A DNA stretch of 64,000 bases, from positions 76,386 to 140,385 of the forward strand of contig SWDO01000021.1 in NCBI GenBank assembly GCA_005116895.1, given 5' to 3'. The notes below the pieces were generated by a model that was given only the letters and a program-made list of their open reading frames with translations, had not been told where the DNA came from and did no database searches. A program made the position numbers and the translations under genes. Of the stretch, positions 40,617 to 51,846 are shown in pieces. Numbering within the stretch: position 1 is the stretch's first letter; the number at the start of each line of letters is the position of its first letter. This stretch comes from Nitrospira sp. (GTDB lineage Bacteria; Nitrospirota; Nitrospiria; Nitrospirales; Nitrospiraceae).

Positions 40617-41749
40617 ATCGAGCCGATGAATTCCTGATACACCAGATCATGGATCGCCGGACGGAACTCCCGAATCGCTTCATTCTTGTTCGATGGATGC
40701 ACGCGATTTGAGAGCAGAACGACCTCCAGCTCTCGCACGGGATCAATCCAGAGGGAAGTCCCCGTGTAGCCGAGATGGCCAAATGATTGAGCTGCGAAAT
40801 GGCATCCTGCAGATGAAGGGACTGACGGTGTATCCCACCCAAGCGCCCAACTGGAAGATCTTTCCAATTTCTGTCTTCGCGTAAATTCATGGACCATGCC
40901 CCGATCGAGGATTGTCACTCGGCCAAGATACGCTCCCAACCACTCGCCTGAGATCGCCAACACTGCGTCTACAGTCCCAAACAGCCCGGCATGACCAGCC
41001 TCACCACCCAACGCAGCTGCATTCTGATCGTGGACTTCTCCACATAAGAGATGTCCTCGCCATTGATCAATTTCCGTCGGCGCTACACCACCTATATCGG
41101 CATCTAGGCTATTAGAAAATGCACGGTGCTGTCCGGGCAGGATAAATCCGATTTGGGGCTCCCCCAATGGGTACACAATGTGGTCAAGAAAATATTCGCT
41201 CATTGATTGTCCGCTGATTCGCTCAATAATAAAGCCGAGCAACATGAAGCCGAGATCACTGTACAGGCTGCGCGTGCCCCGTTCATATACCGGCGTCTCA
41301 GACTGAATGAGGCGAAGCATAGCCCGTTTGGCCTGCTCTCGCTCTCCAGCCGACGAAGGGATTGCTCCATCCGGTCTGAGCTGTTCATAGAATCCCCGCC
41401 AGCCAGGCAAACCGGAAGAATGCGTCAGTATGTGGCGGATCGTCGCAGAGCCGATGAACGTATCGACACATTCTGGAAGATGGTCGGCCACAGAGTCATC
41501 AAGCTGGCAACGGCCTTTCTGCATCAACAAAACGAGGGCCGTAACGGTGGCCAACGGTTTTGTCAACGAAGCCAGGTCATAAATTGTGGAGGGACTGACG
41601 GGAGATCCTGGAGAGACGGTTGAAAGATGACCGGCATGAACGCGAGAAACCGGCCTATTGCCACACCGCACCGCCAATACGGCCCCCGGAAAGACCCCGG
41701 CGGTCACGGCTCGATCGAGTGCTGCTTGGATCACACTAAGATTGGGCAT
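40613..41749 (-). CDS. beta-lactamase-family serine hydrolase
   Basis: YDLASLTKPLATVTALVLL (SxxK), YSDLGFMLLG, HLGYTGTSLWIDP. Confidence 0.9.
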   Translation of the reverse strand: MPNLSVIQAALDRAVTAGVFPGAVLAVRCGNRPVSRVHAGHLSTVSPGSPVSPSTIYDLASLTKPLATVTALVLLMQKGRCQLDDSVADHLPECVDTFIGSATIRHILTHSSGLPGWRGFYEQLRPDGAIPSSAGEREQAKRAMLRLIQSETPVYERGTRSLYSDLGFMLLGFIIERISGQSMSEYFLDHIVYPLGEPQIGFILPGQHRAFSNSLDADIGGVAPTEIDQWRGHLLCGEVHDQNAAALGGEAGHAGLFGTVDAVLAISGEWLGAYLGRVTILDRGMVHEFTRRQKLERSSSWALGWDTPSVPSSAGCHFAAQSFGHLGYTGTSLWIDPVRELEVVLLSNRVHPSNKNEAIREFRPAIHDLVYQEFIGSI

Positions 41750-41826
41750 CGGGATGAGGATGACGAGACATGCTCAGGGGTAATGATCACGCATGACGCA
41801 TGCGGTAGCACTCTCACCCCGAACGG

Positions 41827-42363
41827 TCAACGGGTAGGGCTTGATTCCCCTTCCAGCTTTTCTTCCTGCATGACGCCATGATCCTGGTACGCTTCACTGG
41901 CTTCCACGTCCAACATCCGCTCGAAGGTATGAAGCGTCGCCCGCATCCGCTCAACCATGAGCAGCCGCTGCTTTTGCAGCAGAGACAAGTCTCGCTGTGT
42001 GTTTCCTAGCTCCACTCGCGCTTGTCGGAATAACTCGCTGGCTTTCAGTTCCGCCTCTTTGACGATCAATTCGGCATCGCGTTGCGCGCTTCGCTTGACA
42101 TCCTCGGCCAAGGACTGCGCCGAGATCAATGTGGTAGACAAAGTCGCCTCGGTCCGTTTGAGATCCGAGACCTGCTGCTCAAGCGTCAGAATTCGATCGC
42201 GCAACGCGGCATTGTCACGATTCAGGTATTCCACGGTTTGTGCAATCTCTTCAAGAAAGCGGTTGACCTCTTCACGGTCATAGCCACGAAGCTTGACTTG
42301 AAAGACCATTTGTTGAATGTCGAGCGGTGTGATCTTCATGGCATCTCCCATTCGTTGAATCAA
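41827..42363 (-). CDS. divIVA: DivIVA-domain protein
   Basis: MKITPLDIQQMVFQVKLRGYDREEVNRFLEEIAQ followed by coiled coil. Confidence 0.9.
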   Translation of the reverse strand: MIQRMGDAMKITPLDIQQMVFQVKLRGYDREEVNRFLEEIAQTVEYLNRDNAALRDRILTLEQQVSDLKRTEATLSTTLISAQSLAEDVKRSAQRDAELIVKEAELKASELFRQARVELGNTQRDLSLLQKQRLLMVERMRATLHTFERMLDVEASEAYQDHGVMQEEKLEGESSPTR

Positions 42364-42656
42364 TTCATCCGTACCGCGAGGTCCTTAATCGACTGTACGA
42401 CCGCAATCTGCAAAAACCAGATGGTCACGATGACGATCAATGGCGACCAATCCATGCCCATCCCCGAGCCCAATCGCCGTCGGATCGGGACCAAAATCGG
42501 TTCAGTGACTCGGGTAAGGAATTGAACGATTGGATTCCACGGATCCGGATTCACCCAAGAAATCAACGCTCGGGCAATGACGATCCAGCTATAGAACGTC
42601 AGCGCATAATCAAGTACCGTGGCCACCCCTAATAGCGTATTTCCCACAACAAACAT
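42360..42656 (-). CDS. yggT: YggT family membrane protein
   Basis: WIVIARALISWVNPDPWNPIVQFLTRVTEPILVPIRR. Confidence 0.9.
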   Translation of the reverse strand: MFVVGNTLLGVATVLDYALTFYSWIVIARALISWVNPDPWNPIVQFLTRVTEPILVPIRRRLGSGMGMDWSPLIVIVTIWFLQIAVVQSIKDLAVRMN

Positions 42657-43474
42657 CAGCCTCCAAGCTCCTGAGAACGTTGCGTTGCGGCCTCAACGGC
42701 GTCGATCAACAGACCCCGGAGGCCTCCCTGTTCCAACCGATGCAAACCCGCAATGGTCGTTCCGCCAGGAGATACCACCTGATCCTTGAGCTGCGCCGGA
42801 TGCTGCCTGGTTTCCAGGACCATCCGTGCCGCGCCCAAAACGGTCTGCGCGGCAAGGAGACTGGCTGTTTCTCGCGACAACCCCATCTTGACGCCGCCAT
42901 CCGCCATTGCTTCGATCATGAGAAAAACGTACGCCGGTCCGCTTCCGCTCAAGCCGGTCACAGCATCCATGAAGCGCTCATCGACCGACACTACCTGACC
43001 AACCGACTCAAAGAGCTGTCGCGCACATGCCACTTCGCTCTCCCCTACCCCGGGACCGATTGCCAAGGCAGTCATCCCTTCACCGACCATCGCCGGCGTA
43101 TTCGGCATCGCGCGAATGACTCGAGCCTGCGGCCCACAAGCCTCAATAATTCGCATGAGTGGCATTCCCGCAACTACCGAGATCACAAGCCGTTTCGCCA
43201 ACCCATCTCCGATCTCTTTGAGGACTACGGCCGTTACCTGAGGCTTTACGGCCAGCACAATGACATCTCCCGAGACTACTGCCTCATGATTCGTGGCACC
43301 AATCTGAATGCCGTACTGCTGCTTGAGATGATCCAGGCGGGCCGTATCTGGGTCAGCAACATAGATTTGCTCGGCCTTGTAGCCCCCAGAGGACAGTACC
43401 CCACTGATCAATGCCTCCGCCATCCGGCCACCGCCCACAAAGGAGATCTTAGGCATGACTGTTGGACTAGACAT
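42656..43474 (-). CDS. proC: pyrroline-5-carboxylate reductase
   Basis: ISFVGGGRMAEALISGVL, MPNTPAMVGEGMTAL, LSGSGPAYVFLMIEAMADGGVKMGL. Confidence 0.95.
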   Translation of the reverse strand: MSSPTVMPKISFVGGGRMAEALISGVLSSGGYKAEQIYVADPDTARLDHLKQQYGIQIGATNHEAVVSGDVIVLAVKPQVTAVVLKEIGDGLAKRLVISVVAGMPLMRIIEACGPQARVIRAMPNTPAMVGEGMTALAIGPGVGESEVACARQLFESVGQVVSVDERFMDAVTGLSGSGPAYVFLMIEAMADGGVKMGLSRETASLLAAQTVLGAARMVLETRQHPAQLKDQVVSPGGTTIAGLHRLEQGGLRGLLIDAVEAATQRSQELGG

Positions 43475-44177
43475 GCCGCGCTCCAAAGATGGCGGTGCCA
43501 ACCCGGACCAATGTCGCCCCTTCCTCAATGGCGATGTCAAAATCGTTTGACATTCCCATTGACAGCTCATCCATCCCTACGGATGGTAAGTCTAACGCCT
43601 CGATCTGTCGAGCCAGTTCATGGAGTGTGCGGAAATACGGCCTGGCCGAATCCTGGCCAGCGCTCGGCGGAGGAATCGTCATGAGGCCTTTGATACAAAC
43701 ATGAGAGAGTTGCGCCATCATGGGTACCGATCGTACCACGTCATCGGGATGAAACCCTGCCTTTGTTGGTTCTCCCCCGACATTCACTTCCAGCAAGATA
43801 TTCTGCCGACAACCGGCTTCCTCTGCACGGCGATTGATTTCTTGCGCGAGGTCTACCGTATCCACCGAATGAATGAGGTCAAATCGACCGATCACGGACC
43901 GTACCTTCCTCCGTTGCAGCTGTCCGATAAAATGCCAGTGAACCGGTGCCTGGGTGAACATGGCTATTTTAGGGAGCGCTTCCTGTACCCGATTTTCACC
44001 CAAAATGGACAGACCGGCGCGCACGCCTTCTGCAATATGTTCAACCGTCACGGTCTTCGTCGCGGCCACAAGTCGCACCGTACCGGCAGGACGTCCGGCT
44101 TTTTCCTCCGCCGACCGAATCTTCGTCAGAATCGATCGAACACGTTTTGCGATCGTTTCAGGGGTGAGCGGTTCCAT
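43467..44177 (-). CDS. yggS: YggS/PROSC family PLP-binding protein
   Basis: VRLVAATKTV, ILGENRVQEALPK, HFIGQLQRRKV, LSMGMSNDFDIAIEEGATLVRVGTAIFG. Confidence 0.95.
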   Translation of the reverse strand: MEPLTPETIAKRVRSILTKIRSAEEKAGRPAGTVRLVAATKTVTVEHIAEGVRAGLSILGENRVQEALPKIAMFTQAPVHWHFIGQLQRRKVRSVIGRFDLIHSVDTVDLAQEINRRAEEAGCRQNILLEVNVGGEPTKAGFHPDDVVRSVPMMAQLSHVCIKGLMTIPPPSAGQDSARPYFRTLHELARQIEALDLPSVGMDELSMGMSNDFDIAIEEGATLVRVGTAIFGARHV

Positions 44178-44261
44178 GGTCCTCTCGCACGAGTCGCGGC
44201 CGCCCATTCAGCGAACCGGCCTCATTCTAAAGGAAGCGTTTCAGAATTGGCAGAGTCTCTC

Positions 44262-45005
44262 TTATACTTGCTTCACCGGCAACCCAATGGCACTGACCAT
44301 GGTCCCGTTGACCTTCCCCTCCCGCCGGTAGGAAAAAAAGAGGTCTTTGTGGCAAATCGTACAGACGTTGACTGTGGTGATGGACTTCGGAGGCATCCCG
44401 ATGGCCTGCGCTTGTTCTTTGACGAGCGCTTTCAAATCAAGATGCGCTCTTCCTTCTCTCTTCGTTCGAACCACCTTCTTCCAATCTGGAAATCCCTGAC
44501 ATAGGCGGTCAAGAACCGGCTCATCCACTTCATAGCAGCAAACCCCGGCAGATGGACCGATACTGATCCCCACACGCTCCACCCGCGAGCCACAGCGCGA
44601 CTCCAACAGGGCCAAGGTTTTGGGAACAATGCCGGCAACCGCTCCTCGCCAGCCAGCATGGACTGCGGCCACAACCCGGCGCTTAGGATCATGCATGAGA
44701 ATCGGGACACAATCTGCCGTCCGTACCGCCACCATAATACCAGGTTGATCGGTAACCAAGGCATCCCAACATCCCACAAATCGGTCCGTTGGGGTGAGGA
44801 CACGATCCACCACCAACGCCTCCGTCCCATGAACTTGCTTCACTGAGAGCGTCCATGACGACGATGCCGACCCTGCTATCCCCCTCCGCGGGATCCCTGC
44901 TTCAAGGCCAAGACCCATGGCATGCCGTCGGGTCCCGAAAAAATGTCGAACCAGAGTCCCGGCATCCGCAAACGCCGGCACGGTAATAACCGATGAGCTT
45001 GCCAT
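44262..45005 (-). CDS. pgeF: purine nucleoside phosphorylase / laccase-domain protein (YfiH family)
   Basis: VRTADCVPILMHDPKRRVVAAVHAGWRGAVAGIVPKTL. Confidence 0.93.
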   Translation of the reverse strand: MASSSVITVPAFADAGTLVRHFFGTRRHAMGLGLEAGIPRRGIAGSASSSWTLSVKQVHGTEALVVDRVLTPTDRFVGCWDALVTDQPGIMVAVRTADCVPILMHDPKRRVVAAVHAGWRGAVAGIVPKTLALLESRCGSRVERVGISIGPSAGVCCYEVDEPVLDRLCQGFPDWKKVVRTKREGRAHLDLKALVKEQAQAIGMPPKSITTVNVCTICHKDLFFSYRREGKVNGTMVSAIGLPVKQV

Positions 45006-45046
45006 AATCACATTCCCTGCCTCATCACGTGAAGATCGGCACGCGA

Positions 45047-46243
45047 TCAGTCTGTTTGTTTGCGAAGAAAGGTCGGCACATCCCATTCATCTTCGGCGGT
45101 CATCACCGTTCGGTCCATGGACTCTCGCGCATCGTTCATTCTTCTCAAAAAGGTGGGGCGATCGAGATCTTTTATCGGTCGATCTGCCGCTAGTGAGGCA
45201 CCCATACTGGCTAACGCCGAGGGGACAGGTTTGGCCGGTCGACTTGCTCCCCTATCAGCTCCAATTGCGACAGCCGCTGTGTCCTCTTCTCGTTCAAACC
45301 CAGTTGCGATCACCGTAATGATAAGTTCCTCGCCCATGTCCGGGTTGATGACCTGGCCGACAATGATGTTGGCTTCGGGATCCGCTGTCTGTTGGATGAT
45401 CGAGGCAGCTTCTTCGATCTCGTGCAGCGACATGCTGGGGCCTCCCGTAATGTTCAGAAGGACACCGCAGGCCCCCTCGACACTGCCTTCTTCCAGGAGA
45501 GGACTGCACATAGCCTTTTGCGCCGCTTCGATCGCCCGATTCGGCCCATAGGACACGCCCATACCCATGACGGCTCGTCCGGTGTGTGACATCACGGTCC
45601 GAACATCGGCAAAATCGACGTTCACATGTCCTGTGGTCGTAATGACGTCGGCGATACCCTGGATCGCTTGGCGCAGCACATCATCCGCGACTTTGAATGC
45701 TTCGAGAAGCGGGGTTGATTTATCGACAATCCCCAGCAGCCGCTGGTTCGGAATCACGAGCAAGGTACCGACATGCCGACGCAAATCCCGGATGCCTTCT
45801 TCCGCGTGCTTGTGCCGCCGTTGGCCTTCATACTGAAATGGTTTCGTGACGACGCCTACCGTAAGGATGCCCATTTCGCGGGCAATGCTGGCCACGATGG
45901 GAGCGGCCCCGGTGCCAGTTCCTCCCCCCATTCCGGCCGTGACAAAGACCATATCTGCCCCTTCGAGACATTCTCGGATATGTTCTTTACTCTCAAGCGC
46001 GGCATCTCGACCGATCTCCGGCTTTGCTCCCGCGCCCAACCCCCGGGTACGTTCCGGCCCAAGCTGGATTTTATACGGGGCCAACGACCGATCAAGCGCC
46101 TGAAGATCGGTGTTCCCAGCGATAAAATCGACGCGTGCGAGTCCGGAGGTGATCATCGTGTTGATCGCGTTGCACCCGGCACCACCAATTCCGATCACCT
46201 TGATACGGACCGGTGACAGCATATCTTCCTGAAATGAGAACAT
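45047..46243 (-). CDS. ftsZ: cell division protein FtsZ
   Basis: [26 protein letters not shown] tubulin signature, C-terminal [12 protein letters not shown]. Confidence 0.97.
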   Translation of the reverse strand: MFSFQEDMLSPVRIKVIGIGGAGCNAINTMITSGLARVDFIAGNTDLQALDRSLAPYKIQLGPERTRGLGAGAKPEIGRDAALESKEHIRECLEGADMVFVTAGMGGGTGTGAAPIVASIAREMGILTVGVVTKPFQYEGQRRHKHAEEGIRDLRRHVGTLLVIPNQRLLGIVDKSTPLLEAFKVADDVLRQAIQGIADVITTTGHVNVDFADVRTVMSHTGRAVMGMGVSYGPNRAIEAAQKAMCSPLLEEGSVEGACGVLLNITGGPSMSLHEIEEAASIIQQTADPEANIIVGQVINPDMGEELIITVIATGFEREEDTAAVAIGADRGASRPAKPVPSALASMGASLAADRPIKDLDRPTFLRRMNDARESMDRTVMTAEDEWDVPTFLRKQTD

Positions 46244-46306
46244 TGGGGCACCTCCTCACAGCGCCTCGCACGACGACCTGCCTGCCGCCCGCAAGGGTTC
46301 TAACGG

Positions 46307-47548
46307 TTAAAAGACCTCCGACACCCACTTCGTCCACCCACGCATTTTTGCCCAGGGCCCTCCATTGCGCAGCCCGGCTGTTTCTAATTCACCGACATGT
46401 CGCCGGGCGTGTAACAATAGCCCGACCCCGGTCGAATGGCTGGGATGGCCGACAGTTTCTCGTAACCCTCCGACACTGGAAGGTATGCCTCGGCGTGCCG
46501 GCAAGTTCAAGACCTTCTCAGCGGCGTCGGGCATGCCCTCTAATAACGATGTGCCTCCGGTGATCACGACACCGGCGCCCAATATCCCTTCATAGCCGGC
46601 ACGTGCAATTTCTCTCCGAACGAGCTCAAACATCTCCTCAACGCGCGGCTCCAAAATCTCGGCAATAGCCCGTCTGGAAAATGTTCGAGCCGGCCGATCT
46701 CCGACAGACGGCACTTCGATAATCTGATGCCCTGTCAGCAACTCAGTCCGCGCAACACCGTACTGCGTCTTGATCTTCTCAGCCTCAGTCTGTGACGTGT
46801 GGAGAACGAAGGCCAAATCCTTCGTCAAGTTTTGGCCGCCGATGGGAAGGACCGCTGAGTGACGAATGCTGCCATCCAGGAAAATAGCCAGGTCCGTTGT
46901 CCCGCCTCCTAAATCCACCATTACCACACCCAAGTCACGCTCTTCTTGGCCCAATACGGCTTCACTGGAGGCGAGTGGCTGCAGAATAATGTCCACGACA
47001 TCGAGTCCGGCTCGATTCACGCACTTCACAATATTCTGCGCAGATGTCACGGCACCGGTAATGACATGCACATTCACTTCCAAGCGATTGCCTGAAAGGC
47101 CCAATGGTTCGCGCACTCCTTCCTGCCCATCTACCATGAACTCTCGCGGTAGCACGTGAAGAATCCTGCGTTCGTGGGGAATGACAGCGAGTGTACGAGC
47201 GCTTTCAATGGCCCGCTGGATATCCTCGCGAGTCACCTCGGCTCGTTTCAGTGCCACGACACCCTTGCAGTTTTCAGCAGAAATGTGGCTACCCGCGATG
47301 CCGGTGTAGAACGAGTTGATCTGGACGGCCGCCATCAACTCCGCTTCTTCGACTGCTTTCTTGATGGATTCGACGGTGCTTTCGATATTAACGACCACTC
47401 CCTTACGTAGGCCAAGGGAAGGACTCGATCCGACGCCGATAATGCTGATCCCTCCGGCATCGGTCATCTCCGCCACGATCGCACAGATCTTCGTGGTTCC
47501 GATGTCGAGGCCAACCAAAATTTGATCCCGTTTCGGCACCGCGATCAC
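46307..47548 (-). CDS. ftsA: cell division protein FtsA
   Basis: LVGLDIGTTKICAIVAEM, VDLGGGTTDLAIF, GVVITGGTSLLEGM, C-terminal amphipathic WTKWVSEVF. Confidence 0.96.
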   Translation of the reverse strand: MIAVPKRDQILVGLDIGTTKICAIVAEMTDAGGISIIGVGSSPSLGLRKGVVVNIESTVESIKKAVEEAELMAAVQINSFYTGIAGSHISAENCKGVVALKRAEVTREDIQRAIESARTLAVIPHERRILHVLPREFMVDGQEGVREPLGLSGNRLEVNVHVITGAVTSAQNIVKCVNRAGLDVVDIILQPLASSEAVLGQEERDLGVVMVDLGGGTTDLAIFLDGSIRHSAVLPIGGQNLTKDLAFVLHTSQTEAEKIKTQYGVARTELLTGHQIIEVPSVGDRPARTFSRRAIAEILEPRVEEMFELVRREIARAGYEGILGAGVVITGGTSLLEGMPDAAEKVLNLPARRGIPSSVGGLRETVGHPSHSTGVGLLLHARRHVGELETAGLRNGGPWAKMRGWTKWVSEVF

Positions 47549-48411
47549 CCTCCTTCCCGTACGACAATCCGATTTTCGTACCGGAGATCCACTTCATTCC
47601 CTCCACGTCCGCGACCGTCAAAGTTCAGGGTCTTGAGTGTCGGTTTGACGCGTTGGAACCGTTCCCACTGCTCTCCAACCGTTGCCTCCCCGAACTGAAA
47701 TCGCACTCCCTGTACAAGCGCGATGAGGTTTGACGGGTTTTCGGCGTTTACTTGTAGCCGACCTTCGAAAGTTTGCCCGACCAAACGTGCAAGCTCGATG
47801 CCCGACGCGATGACCTGTTTTACCGATTCAGCCTCTTCCAGCAAACCTTTGGAATTGATGCCCGTCACAAGAGGCAACGCATCATCATCGGTCTGACCGA
47901 GCCTGGTCAGCACATGCCCCTCCGCATCAGTCAGAAAGTTCTGAGAGTCGGCACGGATGACCGCGGCTGGTTTTCGCTCAACCAGGGATATACGTAGCTC
48001 ATGAAACAGAACGCGGGTCACTTCGGCTTCTTTGACCCACGGATGAGATTCCACCTGCTCCTTAATAACGCTCGTGACAATATGGTGGAGGCCAGTGCCA
48101 GATTTCACCTTCGCAAGATCGAGCACTTTCTGCCTATCGATGTGGTGGCCTCCTTCGATTGTAATGGTCTTGATTTCTAGCAATGCTTGAAGCGCAGGGT
48201 CAGCGTATTTCACACTCATCATGATGACCCCTGCTACGAGCACCGTACCGAGTACCACGCCAATCCATCGAGTCAGGGTCTTTCGTCTGGCTGTTGCCCC
48301 CAGGTGGGCTTCCCTCCCCGCTCTCTCTCCTTGCGGATCCTTCCACTGATTTTTTCGTGGCTCCACGGGAGAAGGTCGCCGCTTTCTTCTCAAGAATCGC
48401 ATCACACTCAC
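47545..48411 (-). CDS. ftsQ: cell division protein FtsQ (POTRA)
   Basis: Single TM, IKTITIEGGHHIDRQKVLDLAKVKSGTGLHHI POTRA. Confidence 0.93.
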   Translation of the reverse strand: MSVMRFLRRKRRPSPVEPRKNQWKDPQGERAGREAHLGATARRKTLTRWIGVVLGTVLVAGVIMMSVKYADPALQALLEIKTITIEGGHHIDRQKVLDLAKVKSGTGLHHIVTSVIKEQVESHPWVKEAEVTRVLFHELRISLVERKPAAVIRADSQNFLTDAEGHVLTRLGQTDDDALPLVTGINSKGLLEEAESVKQVIASGIELARLVGQTFEGRLQVNAENPSNLIALVQGVRFQFGEATVGEQWERFQRVKPTLKTLNFDGRGRGGNEVDLRYENRIVVREGG

Positions 48412-49385
48412 TCCTTCGGCACTACCTGCGCAAAGCGATTCGCACGATCGAGGGCCGACTGCAGAATCCGTTCGACTAAAGCATCGTACGCAATCCCAAC
48501 TTGAGCTGCGGCCATGGGCAAAAGACTAGTCTCCGTCATGCCGGGAACCGTATTGATCTCCAAGACATAGGGTCGACCTCTCGGAGTGATCCGAAAATCC
48601 ACGCGAGCAGCCCCTTCGCACTCCAACGCCTCGTAGGTTCGCCTCGCCAATTCACTGATGTGGCGCATCACCTTGAGAGGGAACGGAGCGGGACAGAGAT
48701 ACTGAGTTTTGCCCTTCTGATACTTTGCCGAAAAGTCGTAAAATCCATCAGGCGCCACGATTTCAATGGCAGGGAGCACGGTGGGTGCTTCCGCCGTTGT
48801 TCCCAGAATGGAAACAGCAGCTTCATGTCCGGGAATATAGCTCTCCACCATCGCCTCTGGATCATAACGATGCGCCAGAGCGAGCGCCTCCTTCCATTGG
48901 GTGCGGCGACGCACAATCGTCACCCCGATCGTGGAACCCTGCGAAACCGGCTTGACGACAATCGGCAATTTCAGTTTGGTCTGCCTCAGAACCTTCGCCA
49001 ATGACGCCCCATCACATTCGCGCACAACAGTTCCGGTAGGCAGTGGGACACCATGTGCGGCCAGTAGCATTTTCGTGGCCGCCTTATGCATGCCTACGGC
49101 ACTCGCACGCACACCGGACCCGGTATAGGGAATTCCCAACGTCTCGAGAAATCCCTGGATGGTTCCGTCTTCGCCGCCGGGTCCGTGCAACGAGAGAAAC
49201 GCAATGGCGACTTTCTGATCCTCCAAATCTCGATGCAGACGATCGGTGACGTCGATGGTCACCGCATCGTATCCTCGACGGATCAGGGCCTGATGAACAG
49301 CATGACCAGTCTTGAGTGAAATATTCCGCTCTGAAGATCGTCCTCCCATGAGCACGCCGATCCGAGCATTTGTTAGACAACCCAT
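48408..49385 (-). CDS. ddl: D-alanine-D-alanine ligase
   Basis: VLMGGRSSERNISLKTG, FLSLHGPGGEDGTIQGFLE, LEINTVPGMTETSLLPMAA. Confidence 0.95.
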   Translation of the reverse strand: MGCLTNARIGVLMGGRSSERNISLKTGHAVHQALIRRGYDAVTIDVTDRLHRDLEDQKVAIAFLSLHGPGGEDGTIQGFLETLGIPYTGSGVRASAVGMHKAATKMLLAAHGVPLPTGTVVRECDGASLAKVLRQTKLKLPIVVKPVSQGSTIGVTIVRRRTQWKEALALAHRYDPEAMVESYIPGHEAAVSILGTTAEAPTVLPAIEIVAPDGFYDFSAKYQKGKTQYLCPAPFPLKVMRHISELARRTYEALECEGAARVDFRITPRGRPYVLEINTVPGMTETSLLPMAAAQVGIAYDALVERILQSALDRANRFAQVVPKE

Positions 49386-49405
49386 CGTTACAACGACTCC
49401 CTTCG

Positions 49406-50359
49406 CTACACTTCACCCACGACCTTCAATTCCAACTCCAATTTGATCCCGGTCTTTCGCATAATTCCCGTGCGTATCTTCTTGATCAGCGAGAGGACGT
49501 CAGAGGCACTGGCCTGTCCTTGATTCACAATAAAATTGGCATGCTTTGTCGAAACCTGCGCATCACCGACGGATGTGCCCTTGAACCCTGTCGCTTCAAC
49601 GACTCGCCCTGCCGAATCGTTCAGCGGATTCTTGAACACACAGCCGGCGCTCGGTAGCGTGAGCGGCTGCGTATCACGGCGGTAGTGGAGATAGTCTTTC
49701 ACGACCTTTTCGATATCTGCTCGCACTCCTGACCTCAGTTGCAGCCATACTCCGACCACCACACCCAGCGGCAATGTCGCCCGACGATACCCAAATTCGA
49801 TCGTCTCTGCGGGACAGTCCATCAGTGCGCCTTTCGGCGACACAATCCGAACGGCTTTCACTGAGTCTTTCATCTCACCGAGTCGTGTCCCTGCGTTCAT
49901 GACGACACAGCCTGCGACAGTGCCAGGGATACCGGCCGCCCACTCCAATCCCGCCAGAGACCGGCGGATGGCATGGCCAATCAGGGTCGGCATGCCGACA
50001 CCGCCTTCGGCATACAACACGGATCCTGGTTCTTCTTTGATCGCGCGTAATTTCCTCAAACTCACCACCACACCCCGAATGCCTTTGTCCCGAACCAGGA
50101 GGTTGGTGCCACCCAACACAAAGATCGGAAGTTTCTGCTCATGCGTCTGCCTGACGAGCTGGACGACATCCTCCACGTCTGCCGGCTCCACCAACACATC
50201 AGCTGGGCCACCGATGTGGAATGACGTATACTCTCTAAGCGGCGCATTGAAGCGAACCACCCCTCGAACGTCGGCCACGGCAGACTCCAATCTGCGCTGC
50301 GTCCGCATTGGTCGTCCCTTCGTTCCAACTGTGTGCATCAATGCACCATGGGCCATCAA
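49406..50359 (-). CDS. murB: UDP-N-acetylenolpyruvoylglucosamine reductase
   Basis: [45 protein letters not shown]. Confidence 0.96.
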   Translation of the reverse strand: MMAHGALMHTVGTKGRPMRTQRRLESAVADVRGVVRFNAPLREYTSFHIGGPADVLVEPADVEDVVQLVRQTHEQKLPIFVLGGTNLLVRDKGIRGVVVSLRKLRAIKEEPGSVLYAEGGVGMPTLIGHAIRRSLAGLEWAAGIPGTVAGCVVMNAGTRLGEMKDSVKAVRIVSPKGALMDCPAETIEFGYRRATLPLGVVVGVWLQLRSGVRADIEKVVKDYLHYRRDTQPLTLPSAGCVFKNPLNDSAGRVVEATGFKGTSVGDAQVSTKHANFIVNQGQASASDVLSLIKKIRTGIMRKTGIKLELELKVVGEV

Positions 50360-51846
50360 GCAGACTCGAGCCGTGCAAGAATCCCGGTTCCAGCCTTCCA
50401 GATATCGCCCGCCCCCAACGTAAGAACGAGATCACCCGGTCTGAGATGAGGCAATACCTGATCCGGTAACGTTTCTTTGCGCTCGAGGAAGGTCACAGAT
50501 GGATGTCCTGCCGACTTGATCGTTTCGGCGAGGGCCGCTCCAGAAACTCCCGGTATCGGTGATTCACCGGCCGGATAAATTTCTGTCATGAACAGCATGT
50601 CAGCGTGCGCAAAGGCATCCGCAAACTCTCCAATGCAATCCCGCGTCCGGCTATATCGATGCGGCTGGAACAGAACCACCAATCGACGGTCCCAGCCCTG
50701 CTTGGCAGCCGCAAGAGTTGCTTTCACCTCAGTGGGATGATGGCCATAATCGTCGACAACCATGATGCCACCGGCTTCGCCTCGCAAATGAAACCGCCGT
50801 TCGACTCCCGTAAAGGCCGCCAACCCTTTGCGAATGAGGTCTACAGGAATCTCTAGCTCGATGCCGATCGCAATGGCCACCAGCGCATTGGACACGTTGT
50901 GGATCCCCGGCACAGCCAAGCGAAAGGGACCAAGATTCTTCCCGCGAAAATGCGCCCGGAACTCGGCACTCCATTGCTTCAGACTGACGTCGGTTGCCTT
51001 GAAATCAGGTGCCACCCCATCCCGATCCCGAAGCCCGTAGGTGTGATACCGCTTGACCAAGCGAGGGAACAGTGCGGCCAGGCGATCATCATCGGCACAC
51101 AGGACCGCCACGCCGTAAAACGGTATTTTATTGATGAATTCCAGAAAGCTGTCGTTGATGCGTTCCATCGACCCATAATGATCAAGGTGCTCACGGTCCA
51201 GATTGGTCACCGCAACGATCGTCGGAGAGAGGCGAAGAAACGATCCATCACTTTCATCCGCCTCCGCTACGAGCAAGTCACCTCGTCCAAGCCGTGCATG
51301 GCTGCCCAAGGCATTGACCTTGCCTCCAATCACCATTGTGGGGTCGAGGCCACCTTGCGCCAACACGTTTGCGACCATTGATGTCGTCGTGGTCTTTCCA
51401 TGGGCACCGGCGATGGCGACTCCAAACTTCAGACGCATCAGCTCCGCCAACATCTCCGCCCGCGGAATCACAGGAATCTGTTTGCTCTTCGCCACCACAA
51501 CTTCCGGGTTACTCGCCGCCACGGCGGAGGAGATGACCACGACTTGCGCCTCTCCCACATTGGACTCCTGATGCCCAATGAACACTTTCCCACCGAGTTC
51601 TTCCAGTCGCCTCGTCGTCTCCGAAACGTTCAGATCTGAACCGGTCACCTTGTATCCCATCGTGAGCAGCACTTCTGCGATGCCACTCATGCCGGCCCCG
51701 CCGATTCCGACGAGATGAATCTGCTGTATTTTTCGAAAAAGTGTCATGCGAGCCTGCCTTTGTCGTGCCGCTGAAGGCTGTGATCGAATCCCCTGTTCAC
51801 CAACAACACTAACCTCCGGTCGCTCGAGTAGATTGGTTGATGTCAT
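50356..51846 (-). CDS. murC: UDP-N-acetylmuramate-L-alanine ligase
   Basis: [46 protein letters not shown]; translation may start at the internal [14 protein letters not shown]. Confidence 0.96.
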   Translation of the reverse strand: MTSTNLLERPEVSVVGEQGIRSQPSAARQRQARMTLFRKIQQIHLVGIGGAGMSGIAEVLLTMGYKVTGSDLNVSETTRRLEELGGKVFIGHQESNVGEAQVVVISSAVAASNPEVVVAKSKQIPVIPRAEMLAELMRLKFGVAIAGAHGKTTTTSMVANVLAQGGLDPTMVIGGKVNALGSHARLGRGDLLVAEADESDGSFLRLSPTIVAVTNLDREHLDHYGSMERINDSFLEFINKIPFYGVAVLCADDDRLAALFPRLVKRYHTYGLRDRDGVAPDFKATDVSLKQWSAEFRAHFRGKNLGPFRLAVPGIHNVSNALVAIAIGIELEIPVDLIRKGLAAFTGVERRFHLRGEAGGIMVVDDYGHHPTEVKATLAAAKQGWDRRLVVLFQPHRYSRTRDCIGEFADAFAHADMLFMTEIYPAGESPIPGVSGAALAETIKSAGHPSVTFLERKETLPDQVLPHLRPGDLVLTLGAGDIWKAGTGILARLESA

